A stretch of DNA of 24,519 bases from NCBI RefSeq assembly GCF_030147005.1, contig NZ_JASLAW010000178.1:1-24519 (forward strand), written 5' to 3'. Position numbers and translations under genes: made by a program. The notes beneath the pieces are model-generated. The model was not told where the DNA came from and did no database searches. It was given only the letters and a program-made list of their open reading frames with translations. Positions 7,104 to 13,811 of the stretch are shown here, in pieces (within the stretch, counting starts at the first letter, position 1; every line of letters starts with the position of its first letter). The DNA comes from Pseudomonas sp. Lineage in GTDB: Bacteria; Pseudomonadota; Gammaproteobacteria; Pseudomonadales; Pseudomonadaceae.

Positions 7104-7886
7104 TTAGATGGCGTTGTGGGTCTTCAACCAACCCAAGCCCGCTTCGGTAGTGGTCAACGGCTTGTATTCACAGCCGACCCAACCCTGGTATCCAATGCGG
7201 TCCAAATGCTCGAACAGGAACCGGTAATTGATCTCGCCCGTCCCCGGCTCATTGCGCCCCGGGTTATCCGCCAACTGGATGTGGTTGATCTCACCCAGGT
7301 GCGCAGCCATGGTCCGCGCCAAATCACCTTCCATGATTTGCATGTGGTAGATGTCGTATTGCAGAAACAGGTTGTCACTGCCCACTTGCTCGCGAATCGC
7401 CAGGGCCTGCGCGGTGTTGTTCAGGTAGAAACCCGGAATGTCGCGGGTGTTGATCATCTCCATCACCAGCTTGATGCCCACCGCCTGCAACTTTTCGGCG
7501 GCGTACTTGAGGTTGGCGACGAAGGTTTTTTCCACGGTCTGGTCATCCACGCCTTGCGGCCGAATACCCGCCAGGCAGTTGACCTGGGTATTGCCCAGCA
7601 CTTGGGCGTAGGCGATGGCCAGCTTGACCCCGGCGCGAAATTCCTCGACCCGGTCGGGGTGGCAGGCCAGGCCGCGTTCGCCTTTGGCCCAATCCCCGGC
7701 CGGCAGGTTGAACAGCACCTGGGTCAGGCCGTTGGCGTCGAGCTGCGCCTTGATGTCGGCTGAGCTGAATTCATACGGGAACAGGTATTCCACACCTTCG
7801 AAGCCGGCATCGGCGGCCGCTTTGAAGCGGGCAAGGAAATCCTGTTCGGTAAACAGCATGGACAGGTTGGCGGCAAAGCGCGGCAT
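7104..7886 (-). CDS. hyi: Hydroxypyruvate isomerase
   Basis: Interconverts hydroxypyruvate and tartronate semialdehyde. It has a TIM-barrel fold of the AP-endonuclease-2 type. From the ATG at 7886 it is 260 residues, the usual length, beginning MPRFAANLSMLF. The conserved metal-site and barrel segments VMEMINTRDIPGF, FLQYDIYHMQIMEGDL and HIQLADNPGRNEPGTGEINY are visible. The open frame continues upstream into gcl, but AAGGAG directly before 7886 fixes this start. Ten bases separate it from the gcl stop, so it belongs to the same transcript. Confidence 0.93.
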   Translation of the reverse strand: MPRFAANLSMLFTEQDFLARFKAAADAGFEGVEYLFPYEFSSADIKAQLDANGLTQVLFNLPAGDWAKGERGLACHPDRVEEFRAGVKLAIAYAQVLGNTQVNCLAGIRPQGVDDQTVEKTFVANLKYAAEKLQAVGIKLVMEMINTRDIPGFYLNNTAQALAIREQVGSDNLFLQYDIYHMQIMEGDLARTMAAHLGEINHIQLADNPGRNEPGTGEINYRFLFEHLDRIGYQGWVGCEYKPLTTTEAGLGWLKTHNAI

Positions 7887-7896
7887 AGGGTTCTCC

Positions 7897-9672
7897 TTAA
7901 TCGAGCAGGGAAATGGCGGTCGGCGCGTCGTTGCCGACCAGGGCCAGGTCTTCGAATTCATTGACGGCGTTGATCTCGGTGCCCATGGAAATATTGGTCA
8001 CGCGTTCCAGAATAATCTCAACGATCACCGGCACCTTGAATTCTTCGATCATGTCCTGGGCGCGGCGCAGCGCCGGCTGGATCTGGCTCGGCTCGAACAC
8101 GCGCAGCGCCTTGCAACCCAGGCCTTCGGCGACCGCGACGTGGTCCACGCCATAACCATTAAGCTCCGGTGCGTTGAGGTTGTCGAAAGACAGCTGCACG
8201 CAGTAGTCCATTTCAAAGCCGCGCTGCGCCTGGCGTATCAACCCCAGGTAGGAGTTGTTCACCACCACGTGGATATACGGCAGCTTGAATTGCGCGCCCA
8301 CGGCCAGCTCTTCGATCATGAACTGGAAATCGTAGTCGCCCGACAGGGCCACCACTTTGCGGCTCGGGTCGGCCTTGACCACGCCGAGCGCCGCCGGAAT
8401 GGTCCAGCCCAGGGGGCCCGCCTGGCCGCAGTTGATCCAGTGGCGTGGCTTGTACACATGCAGGAACTGCGCGCCGGCAATCTGCGACAGGCCGATGGTG
8501 CTTACGTAGCACGTGTCTTTGCCGAACACCTGGTTCATTTCTTCGTACACACGTTGCGGCTTGACCGGCACGTTGTCGAAGTGGGTCTTGCGGTGCAGGG
8601 TGGCCTTGCGCTGCTGGCACTCGTTGAGCCAGGCGCTGCGGTCCTTGAGCTTGCCGGCGGCTTTCCACTCACGGGCGACTTCAATGAACATCGTCAGCGC
8701 TGAACCGGCGTCGGACACGATGCCCAGGTCCGGGGTGAACACACGGCCAATTTGCGTGGGTTCGATGTCGACATGGATGAACGTGCGGCCTTCGGTATAC
8801 ACCTCCACCGAACCGGTGTGGCGGTTGGCCCAGCGGTTACCGATACCCAGTACCACATCGGACTTGAGCATCGTCGCATTGCCATAACGATGGGACGTTT
8901 GCAGGCCGACCATGCCCACCATCAGCGGGTGATCGTCGGGAATCGTGCCCCAGCCCATCAGGGTCGGGATCACGGGGATGCCCGTCAGCTCGGCGAATTC
9001 CACCAGCAACTCGCTGGCGTCAGCATTGATGACACCGCCGCCGCTCACCAGCAAAGGGCGTTCTGCCTGGTCGAGCAGGGCCAGGGCCTTTTCCACCTGG
9101 ATACGTGTCGCCAGTGGCTTGGCCAGGGGCAGCGGTTGGTAGGCGTCGATGTCGAATTCGATTTCGGCCATCTGCACGTCGAACGGCAAGTCGATCAACA
9201 CCGGGCCAGGGCGCCCGGAGCGCATTTCATAGAAGGCTTTCTGGAACGCGTAGGGCACTTGGCCGGGCTCCAGAACGGTGGTCGCCCACTTGGTCACCGG
9301 CTTGACGATGCTGGTGATGTCCACGGCCTGGAAGTCTTCCTTGTGCATCCGCGCACGGGGCGCTTGCCCGGTGATGCACAGGATCGGGATCGAATCGGCC
9401 GAGGCGCTGTACAGGCCGGTGACCATGTCGGTGCCCGCCGGGCCCGAGGTGCCGATGCACACGCCGATGTTGCCGGCCTTGGTGCGGGTGTAGCCCTCGG
9501 CCATGTGTGAGGCGCCTTCAACGTGGCGAGCAAGGACGTGATCGATGCCACCCACCTTCTGCAAGGCCGAATACAACGGGTTGATCGCGGCGCCTGGGAT
9601 ACCGAAGGCGGTATCCACCCCTTCACGGCGCATCACCAGGACGGCGGCTTCGATTGCTCTCATTTTGCTCAT
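7897..9672 (-). CDS. gcl: Glyoxylate carboligase (tartronate-semialdehyde synthase)
   Basis: A ThDP- and FAD-dependent enzyme joining two glyoxylate into tartronate semialdehyde with loss of CO2; this is the committed step of the cluster. From the ATG at 9672 it is 591 residues, beginning MSKMRAIEAAV; AAGAGG precedes it. ThDP-family domains are in order: Pyr domain with GIPGAAINPLY, central domain, and PP domain with the Mg/ThDP motif starting GDYDFQF and ending VVVNNSYLG. Residue 51 is Val in RHVEGASH, the hallmark replacement of the usual catalytic Glu in glyoxylate carboligases. That argues against an acetolactate synthase. It is the first gene of the - strand operon. The promoter and palindromic operator are described at 9700-9754. 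Confidence 0.96.
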   Translation of the reverse strand: MSKMRAIEAAVLVMRREGVDTAFGIPGAAINPLYSALQKVGGIDHVLARHVEGASHMAEGYTRTKAGNIGVCIGTSGPAGTDMVTGLYSASADSIPILCITGQAPRARMHKEDFQAVDITSIVKPVTKWATTVLEPGQVPYAFQKAFYEMRSGRPGPVLIDLPFDVQMAEIEFDIDAYQPLPLAKPLATRIQVEKALALLDQAERPLLVSGGGVINADASELLVEFAELTGIPVIPTLMGWGTIPDDHPLMVGMVGLQTSHRYGNATMLKSDVVLGIGNRWANRHTGSVEVYTEGRTFIHVDIEPTQIGRVFTPDLGIVSDAGSALTMFIEVAREWKAAGKLKDRSAWLNECQQRKATLHRKTHFDNVPVKPQRVYEEMNQVFGKDTCYVSTIGLSQIAGAQFLHVYKPRHWINCGQAGPLGWTIPAALGVVKADPSRKVVALSGDYDFQFMIEELAVGAQFKLPYIHVVVNNSYLGLIRQAQRGFEMDYCVQLSFDNLNAPELNGYGVDHVAVAEGLGCKALRVFEPSQIQPALRRAQDMIEEFKVPVIVEIILERVTNISMGTEINAVNEFEDLALVGNDAPTAISLLD

Positions 9673-9699
9673 GGTTTTGGTGCCTCTTGCGTTTTGTAA

Positions 9700-9709
9700 T
9701 TGTATACAA
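9700..9709. promoter_or_regulatory. Palindromic operator TTGTATACAA at the gcl transcription start
   Basis: A perfect 10-bp palindrome, 16-25 bases beyond the predicted -10 on the gcl side, so it covers roughly +9 to +18. It fits the T-N-GT-N2-AC-N-A form bound by many FCD-type GntR regulators. The position favours repression. The regulator is not encoded next to it, and the TetR gene at 11143 belongs to a family with a different motif. Confidence 0.6.
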
Positions 9710-9724
9710 GTGGTGTCTGCGCAA

Positions 9725-9754
9725 AGTGTATTCACGGCGAGCAGCGCAGGTCAA
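9725..9754 (-). promoter_or_regulatory. Predicted sigma70 promoter of the gcl operon
   Basis: On the - strand TTGACC (9749-9754) is the -35 and TACACT (9725-9730) the -10, with an 18-bp spacer. Expected transcription start is near 9718, leaving a leader of about 45 bases to the gcl ATG. Confidence 0.5.
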
Positions 9755-9827
9755 TGCATTTTATAAACTGGCCTTTGCGTTCGTCGGAACGACTTTTTTC
9801 GACGTATGGAAGGTTTGTGTGGAAATA

Positions 9828-9837
9828 TTGTATACAA
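9828..9837. promoter_or_regulatory. Second copy of the TTGTATACAA operator
   Basis: Identical to the palindrome at 9700-9709, centre to centre 128 bp away. It lies in an AT-rich stretch upstream of both gcl and the divergent HbpS-like gene, so one regulator could control both sides, possibly by looping. Confidence 0.6.
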
Positions 9838-9906
9838 AAATAAATATCATTGTGTTCTATTTGTTTAATCGGGCATCTGATCAAACGGACCTCCACCGCA
9901 TTCCCC

Positions 9907-9914
9907 AATAACAA
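9907..9914 (+). promoter_or_regulatory. Possible Hfq/Crc A-rich motif next to a ribosome site
   Basis: AATAACAA matches the AANAANAA pattern recognised by Hfq with Crc in Pseudomonas catabolite repression. It directly precedes the AGAAGGA ribosome site (9916-9922) of the HbpS-like gene. The motif is short, so this is suggestive only. Confidence 0.35.
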
Positions 9915-9929
9915 AAGAAGGACGGCACC

Positions 9930-10370
9930 ATGAGCGCTTTAACCTTGAAAACTGCCACCCACCTGGTCAGCCAGGCACTCGCCGCGGGCCGCACCATTGC
10001 CGCCGCGCCACTGACCATCGCAGTGCTCGACAGTGGCGGCCACTTGGTCACCCTGCAACGCGAAGACGGCGCCAGCCTGCTGCGCCCGCAGATCGCCATC
10101 GGCAAAGCCTGGGGCGCGATTGCCCTGGGCAAAGGCTCAAGGCTGCTGGCGCTGGATGCGCAGCAGCGGCCGGCATTCATCGCGGCGCTCAACAGCCTGG
10201 GGCAGGGCAGCGTGGTGCCGGCGCCGGGTGGGGTATTGATTCGAAATCAGGACGGCGTGGTGCTGGGGGCTATCGGCATCAGCGGGGATACGTCGGATAT
10301 CGACGAGCAATGCGCGATCACGGCGATCGAGGGGGTGGGGTTGATGGCGGATGCGGGGGTGACGGCTTGA
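9930..10370 (+). CDS. GlcG/HbpS-family protein
   Basis: A 146-residue protein of the HbpS/GlcG (heme-degrading domain, PF03928) family. The typical pattern is visible: an N-terminal helix with AxxLVSQALAAG, the strand IAVLDSGGHLVTLQREDGA (about 28-46) and a C-terminal glycine-rich portion GGVLIRNQDGVVLGAIGISGDTSDIDEQCA (about 101-130). No signal peptide is seen. Homologues often accompany glycolate or glyoxylate genes (glcG), and this one is divergent from gcl with a shared 257-bp regulatory region. The biochemical role is not established; sensing or binding a small molecule or heme is possible. AGAAGGA lies seven bases before the ATG. Confidence 0.85.
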   Translation: MSALTLKTATHLVSQALAAGRTIAAAPLTIAVLDSGGHLVTLQREDGASLLRPQIAIGKAWGAIALGKGSRLLALDAQQRPAFIAALNSLGQGSVVPAPGGVLIRNQDGVVLGAIGISGDTSDIDEQCAITAIEGVGLMADAGVTA

Positions 10371-10393
10371 TTCAGCGTTGACTGCCAACGCCG

Positions 10394-10455
10394 CTTTCGC
10401 AAGCAAGCCCCACAGTGGAAGGCATTCCCTGTGGGAGCAGGCTTGCTCACGAAAG
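10394..10455. repeat. REPIN, family B, downstream of the RAYT gene
   Basis: Two inverted REPs (10394-10414 and 10429-10455) of the form GTGGGAGC-GGCTTGCTC-CGAA, 14 bases apart. It occupies the 104-bp gap between the HbpS-like gene and the RAYT gene, whose 3' ends converge here. Confidence 0.8.
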
Positions 10456-10474
10456 GGGCAACTCGGTACTGGCC

Positions 10475-10933
10475 CTATACCCAAACAGCATCCCACAATG
10501 GATAGTCGCCAAGTCGCTCTACCAATTTGGCCCGCAGAGGGTTGGCCACAACATACCTGGCCATCTTCATCAGATCATCCTCCTTGCGCAGCGCCTGGTC
10601 ATGAAAGCCGGGTTGCCACAGCCTGCCTTTGCGCCCGGTAGCGCCGTTTACATTCCGGGTACTCTTGGACTTCACCTGACACATCAGGTCTGCCAACGAA
10701 CCTTTTTGCAATTCGACCAACCAGTGGAAATGGTCTGGCATCACTACCCAGGCCAGAGAGGTTGCCAGCCCCTGGTAGTGGGCGAGTCTGAATTGCCAGA
10801 CCACCAGACGACCCAGATGAAAGTCACTGAACACGGGGACGCGGTTGTGGGTATTTGTGGTGATCAAGTAAACGCGATTCGGCTCGCTGTACCTTCCGAT
10901 CCGCAGGCTATATGAGGTGACTAGATCCGGCAT
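10475..10933 (-). CDS. REP-associated tyrosine transposase (RAYT)
   Basis: A 152-residue Y1 HUH nuclease of the IS200/IS605-related RAYT family. It has the metal-binding HUH motif HFH at 68-70 (VVMPDHFHWLVEL). The catalytic Tyr is Y127, in ARYVVANPLRAKLV. The conserved LWQPGFHDQALR segment (about 105-116) lies between them. These enzymes cut single-stranded REP sequences at the conserved GTAG/GTGG foot and are thought to have spread REPs, while being a single-copy domesticated gene. REPINs of one family sit on both sides (10394-10455 and 11028-11121), the expected arrangement. No insertion-sequence ends or target duplications are visible. GAGAGG precedes the ATG. All key residues are present, so it is probably active. 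Confidence 0.93.
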   Translation of the reverse strand: MPDLVTSYSLRIGRYSEPNRVYLITTNTHNRVPVFSDFHLGRLVVWQFRLAHYQGLATSLAWVVMPDHFHWLVELQKGSLADLMCQVKSKSTRNVNGATGRKGRLWQPGFHDQALRKEDDLMKMARYVVANPLRAKLVERLGDYPLWDAVWV

Positions 10934-11027
10934 TCCTTGGCCTCTCTTCAGTGGGGGTTCTGAGAGGCTAGATCTGAAGGGCCGGGGTTGAGTGGCTGGC
11001 TTTTGGCAGGATGTGTCAGGGAGGGCG

Positions 11028-11121
11028 CTTTCGCGAGCAAGCCCGCCCCCACAGGGGATTTGTGCGGTTTATACACTGTGTTTCCGGCACTACTACCTGT
11101 GGGAGCGGGCTTGCTCGCGAA
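11028..11121. repeat. REPIN, family B, upstream of the RAYT gene
   Basis: Inverted REPs at 11028-11054 and 11097-11120, each with a GTGG-type foot and a GCGGGCTTGCTCGCGA stem, are separated by about 42 bases. The rest of the 209-bp gap holds no gene. Confidence 0.85.
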
Positions 11122-11142
11122 TAGCAGCAGCACCGCGATGCA

Positions 11143-11748
11143 TCAGTCCGGCTCACACCCTTTAAGCACCAACCGGGTAATCGTCCGCGCCGCCGCTTCG
11201 TAATCCGCTTCGTCCAGCTTTGCCTTGCCGGTTACCGCCGAGATCTGCCAGTCGAAATCGGCATAGGTTTGCGTGGCGGCCCAGATGCTGAACATCAGGT
11301 GATTGGGTTCAATTGCCGCGATCAGGCCACGATCGACCCAGCTCTGGATGCAGTCGATATTGTGTTTGGCCTGGGCATTGAGCTGTTCGACCTGCTCGGC
11401 GCTGAGGTGCGGGGCGCCGTGCATGATTTCGCTGGCGAACACTTTGGAGGCAAACGGCAGGTCGCGGGAGATGCGGATTTTCGAGCGGATGTAGTTGCTC
11501 AACACTTCCTTGGGCTCGCCGTCTGGGTTGAACGGCGTGGAAGCGGCCAGGATCGGCTCAATAATGCTTTCGAGCACCTCGCGGTAGAGGTTGTCCTTGG
11601 ATTTGAAGTAATAGTAGACGTTGGGCTTGGGCAGCCCGGCCTTGGCGGCGATGTCGCTGGTTTTGGTCGCGGCGAAGCCCTTGTCGGCAAACTCCTCGCT
11701 GGCCGCCCGCAGGATTTTTTCTTTGTTGCGCTCGCGAATGGTGCTCAT
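11143..11748 (-). CDS. TetR-family regulator, RutR-like
   Basis: A 201-residue DNA-binding regulator from the ATG at 11748 (MSTIRERNKEKILRAA). The N-terminal helix-turn-helix lies at about residues 25-50 (TSDIAAKAGLPKPNVYYYFKSKDNLYREVL). The C-terminal ligand domain contains SRDLPFASKVFASEIMHGAP and HLMFSIWAATQTYADFDWQISAVTG. This closely follows RutR of E. coli, the pyrimidine/purine-responsive repressor (YcdC_C type). Upstream in-frame codons to 11802 lack a ribosome site. Remembered synteny matches P. aeruginosa PA1504, two genes from gcl. A role in nitrogen or pyrimidine control is inferred. No RutR-type TTGACCA palindrome was seen nearby. Confidence 0.85.
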   Translation of the reverse strand: MSTIRERNKEKILRAASEEFADKGFAATKTSDIAAKAGLPKPNVYYYFKSKDNLYREVLESIIEPILAASTPFNPDGEPKEVLSNYIRSKIRISRDLPFASKVFASEIMHGAPHLSAEQVEQLNAQAKHNIDCIQSWVDRGLIAAIEPNHLMFSIWAATQTYADFDWQISAVTGKAKLDEADYEAAARTITRLVLKGCEPD

Positions 11749-11883
11749 AAACCAGGAACTTCCTTGCCATGACAGGCGGTTGCGCATGGTAGCACCGGCC
11801 ATCCGCGCGTCTCAACAATGTGCCCGCAAAGCGTTGCGCCGCGCTATGCTCGCGTCATCTCTCACTTAGCGGATACCCGGTTC

Positions 11884-12798
11884 ATGGCAGGAAGCAGCTT
11901 GTTGGTTTTGCTCGACGATATCGCCGCAGTACTCGATGACGTTGCACTGATGACAAAAATGGCGGCGAAGAAGACGTCGGGCGTGCTCGGCGATGACTTG
12001 GCGCTCAATGCCCAGCAAGTCTCCGGGGTGCGTGCCGAGCGGGAAATTCCCGTGGTGTGGGCGGTGGCCAAGGGGTCGTTCGTCAACAAGTTGATCCTGG
12101 TGCCGACTGCTTTGTTGATCAGCGCCTTTGCCCCTTGGGCAGTGACGCCGCTGTTGATGCTGGGCGGCGCCTACCTGTGTTTCGAAGGTTTCGAAAAACT
12201 TGCCCACAAGTTTCTGCACAGCAAGGATGAAGACCAGGCCCAACACATGCAGTTAACCGAAGCGGTGGCCGACCCGGCGACTGACCTGGTGGCCTTCGAA
12301 AAGGACAAGATCAAAGGCGCGATCCGTACCGACTTCATTCTATCGGCCGAAATCATCGCTATCACCCTGGGTATCGTGGCCGATGCGGCGTTGACGCAGC
12401 AGGTGATCGTGCTGTCGGGTATCGCCATCGTCATGACCGCCGGCGTTTATGGGCTGGTGGCGGGCATCGTCAAGCTCGACGACTTGGGGTTGTGGCTGAC
12501 ACAGAAACCGGGGCAAGTGGCGCGCAGTGTTGGCGGCGCCATCCTGAGTGCCGCGCCTTACATGATGAAGAGCCTGTCGGTGATCGGTACGGCGGCGATG
12601 TTCATGGTCGGCGGCGGCATTCTGACCCATGGCGTGCCGGTGGTGCATCACTGGATCGAAACCGTGAGCCAAAGCAGCGGGGCGCTGGCGTGGTTGATGC
12701 CGACGTTGTTGAATGCGATAGCGGGGATTATTGCAGGGGCCGTTGTGTTGGTCGTCGTTCAGACACTTGGCAAGCTCTGGCGAGTCGCGAAGCGCTGA
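11884..12798 (+). CDS. DUF808 inner-membrane protein (YedI family)
   Basis: A 304-residue polytopic membrane protein of unknown function, the same length as E. coli YedI. The diagnostic N-terminus MAGSSLLVLLDDIAAVLDDVA and the following KTSGVLGDDLALNAQQVSGV block are present. Also present are GGAYLCFEGFEK and the motif KGAIRTDFILSAEIIAITLG, with about six hydrophobic spans, the last at about 275-298. The ATG at 11884 starts the family N-terminus; the open frame upstream is not conserved-looking. It is divergent from the TetR gene with 135 bp between starts. No transport substrate is known for the family. Confidence 0.85.
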   Translation: MAGSSLLVLLDDIAAVLDDVALMTKMAAKKTSGVLGDDLALNAQQVSGVRAEREIPVVWAVAKGSFVNKLILVPTALLISAFAPWAVTPLLMLGGAYLCFEGFEKLAHKFLHSKDEDQAQHMQLTEAVADPATDLVAFEKDKIKGAIRTDFILSAEIIAITLGIVADAALTQQVIVLSGIAIVMTAGVYGLVAGIVKLDDLGLWLTQKPGQVARSVGGAILSAAPYMMKSLSVIGTAAMFMVGGGILTHGVPVVHHWIETVSQSSGALAWLMPTLLNAIAGIIAGAVVLVVVQTLGKLWRVAKR

Positions 12799-12977
12799 TT
12801 GGTTCGCATTGAGTGATTCCACATCACGGGGGCGTATGCACTTTGGTTTTTGATACCGGCCGCTGGTTTTATATGGTGTCCATCCAGTTGTTCACTCAGG
12901 GGCGCTAAGGGGGGATAACGATTACGGTGTGCCTCCTGGTAAAAATGTCAGCTGAGTAACTGAGTAAGCCAGTGCAA
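12799..12977. other. Intergenic region between convergent genes
   Basis: About 180 bp between DUF808 and the bidirectional terminator. There are no REP sequences and no convincing open frame. It includes a purine-rich GGGGGG stretch and an AT-rich TTTTATATGG segment. A short + strand RNA ending at the terminator is conceivable but unsupported. Confidence 0.4.
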
Positions 12978-12978
12978 T

Positions 12979-13011
12979 AAAAAAGGCCATTCGATTGAAT
13001 GGCCTTTTTTT
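12979..13011. terminator. Bidirectional intrinsic terminator
   Basis: Arms 12979-12992 and 12997-13010 are perfectly complementary (core GGCCATTC/GAATGGCC) around a GATT loop. There is a T-run on the + strand and, because of the A-run on the left, a T-run on the - strand too. It serves DUF808 (+) and the mlaA-like gene (-). Confidence 0.9.
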
Positions 13012-13022
13012 GTGGTCGCTGT

Positions 13023-13811
13023 TTACTCGGCGATCTGCAACTTGCGTGATTCGGTGTAGATATACCGCACCTTCTCATACTCGAACGGCGAGTTCATCTG
13101 CCCATAACGGAAGCTGGTCTGATAGCGCTTGTCGACGGCGCGCAGGGCCCAGATTTCCGGGTGGTTGGAGCTGACTTCGGACACGTTGAGGAAGTTGATC
13201 TGCGATTCTGCGGTGTAGTCCACCAGCAAGCCGCCGGTGTCGCGCAGGTTCGACGGGCCGAGGATCGGCAGCATTACATAGGCGCCGCCCGGCACGCCGT
13301 AGAAGCCCAGGGTCTGACCGAAGTCTTCGCTCTGGCGCGGCAGGCCCATGGCGGTGGCCGGGTCCCACAGGCCGGCGATGCCGATGGTGGTGTTGACCAG
13401 CAGGCGTCCGGTGGTTTCCAGGGAACGATGGCCCTTGAGTTGCAGCAGGCTGTTCAACAGGTTGGGCACGTCGCCCAGGTTGTTGAAGAAATTGCTCACG
13501 CCGGTGCGCAGGAAGCTTGGGGTGACGTAGCGGTAACCGTCCACCACCGGCAGGAACACCCACTGGTCGAAGCGATAGTTGAAGTGGTAAACGCGGCGGT
13601 TCCACGACTCCAGCGGGTCGTAGACGTTCAGCGCGGTCAGCGACGAGCGTTCGAATTCACGCTGGTCCAGGCCGGCGTTGAACTTGAGTTTGGTCAACGG
13701 TTCCTTGAAACCGTCGGCATCGACCTTGACCGGTTCGCGGGCCTTGCTGTTGTCGGCATTGGCCACGCCCGCGCACATCAGTGCGGCAAGCAGCAGAAGA
13801 TATTTAGCCAC
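13023..13811 (-). CDS. mlaA: MlaA/VacJ-family outer-membrane lipid-asymmetry protein
   Basis: The family removes misplaced phospholipids from the outer leaflet of the outer membrane and passes them to the Mla pathway. It has 262 residues. Family motifs are NVYDPLESWNRRVYHFNYRFDQWVFLPV (about 44-71), VSNFFNNLGDVPNLLNSLLQ, NTTIGIAGLWDPA, EDFGQTLGFYGVPGGAYVMLPILGPSNLRD and a C-terminal WALRAVDKRY. The start is GTG, with GGAG eight bases upstream lying inside the preceding gene; the genes overlap by 8 bases. The signal peptide ends VANA before D20. The only Cys there (C13, context ALMC) does not fit a lipobox, so lipidation is doubtful although the family is usually called a lipoprotein. Confidence 0.9.
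   Translation of the reverse strand: MAKYLLLLAALMCAGVANADNSKAREPVKVDADGFKEPLTKLKFNAGLDQREFERSSLTALNVYDPLESWNRRVYHFNYRFDQWVFLPVVDGYRYVTPSFLRTGVSNFFNNLGDVPNLLNSLLQLKGHRSLETTGRLLVNTTIGIAGLWDPATAMGLPRQSEDFGQTLGFYGVPGGAYVMLPILGPSNLRDTGGLLVDYTAESQINFLNVSEVSSNHPEIWALRAVDKRYQTSFRYGQMNSPFEYEKVRYIYTESRKLQIAE

Noticed and set aside
9672..9735. 21-residue N-terminal extension of gcl
   Set aside because: It would read through the predicted promoter and operator. The ribosome site and the V51 numbering fit the ATG at 9672.
10475..10933. RAYT as a complete insertion sequence
   Set aside because: No terminal repeats, target duplication or second copy is seen; REPINs flank it as expected for a domesticated RAYT.
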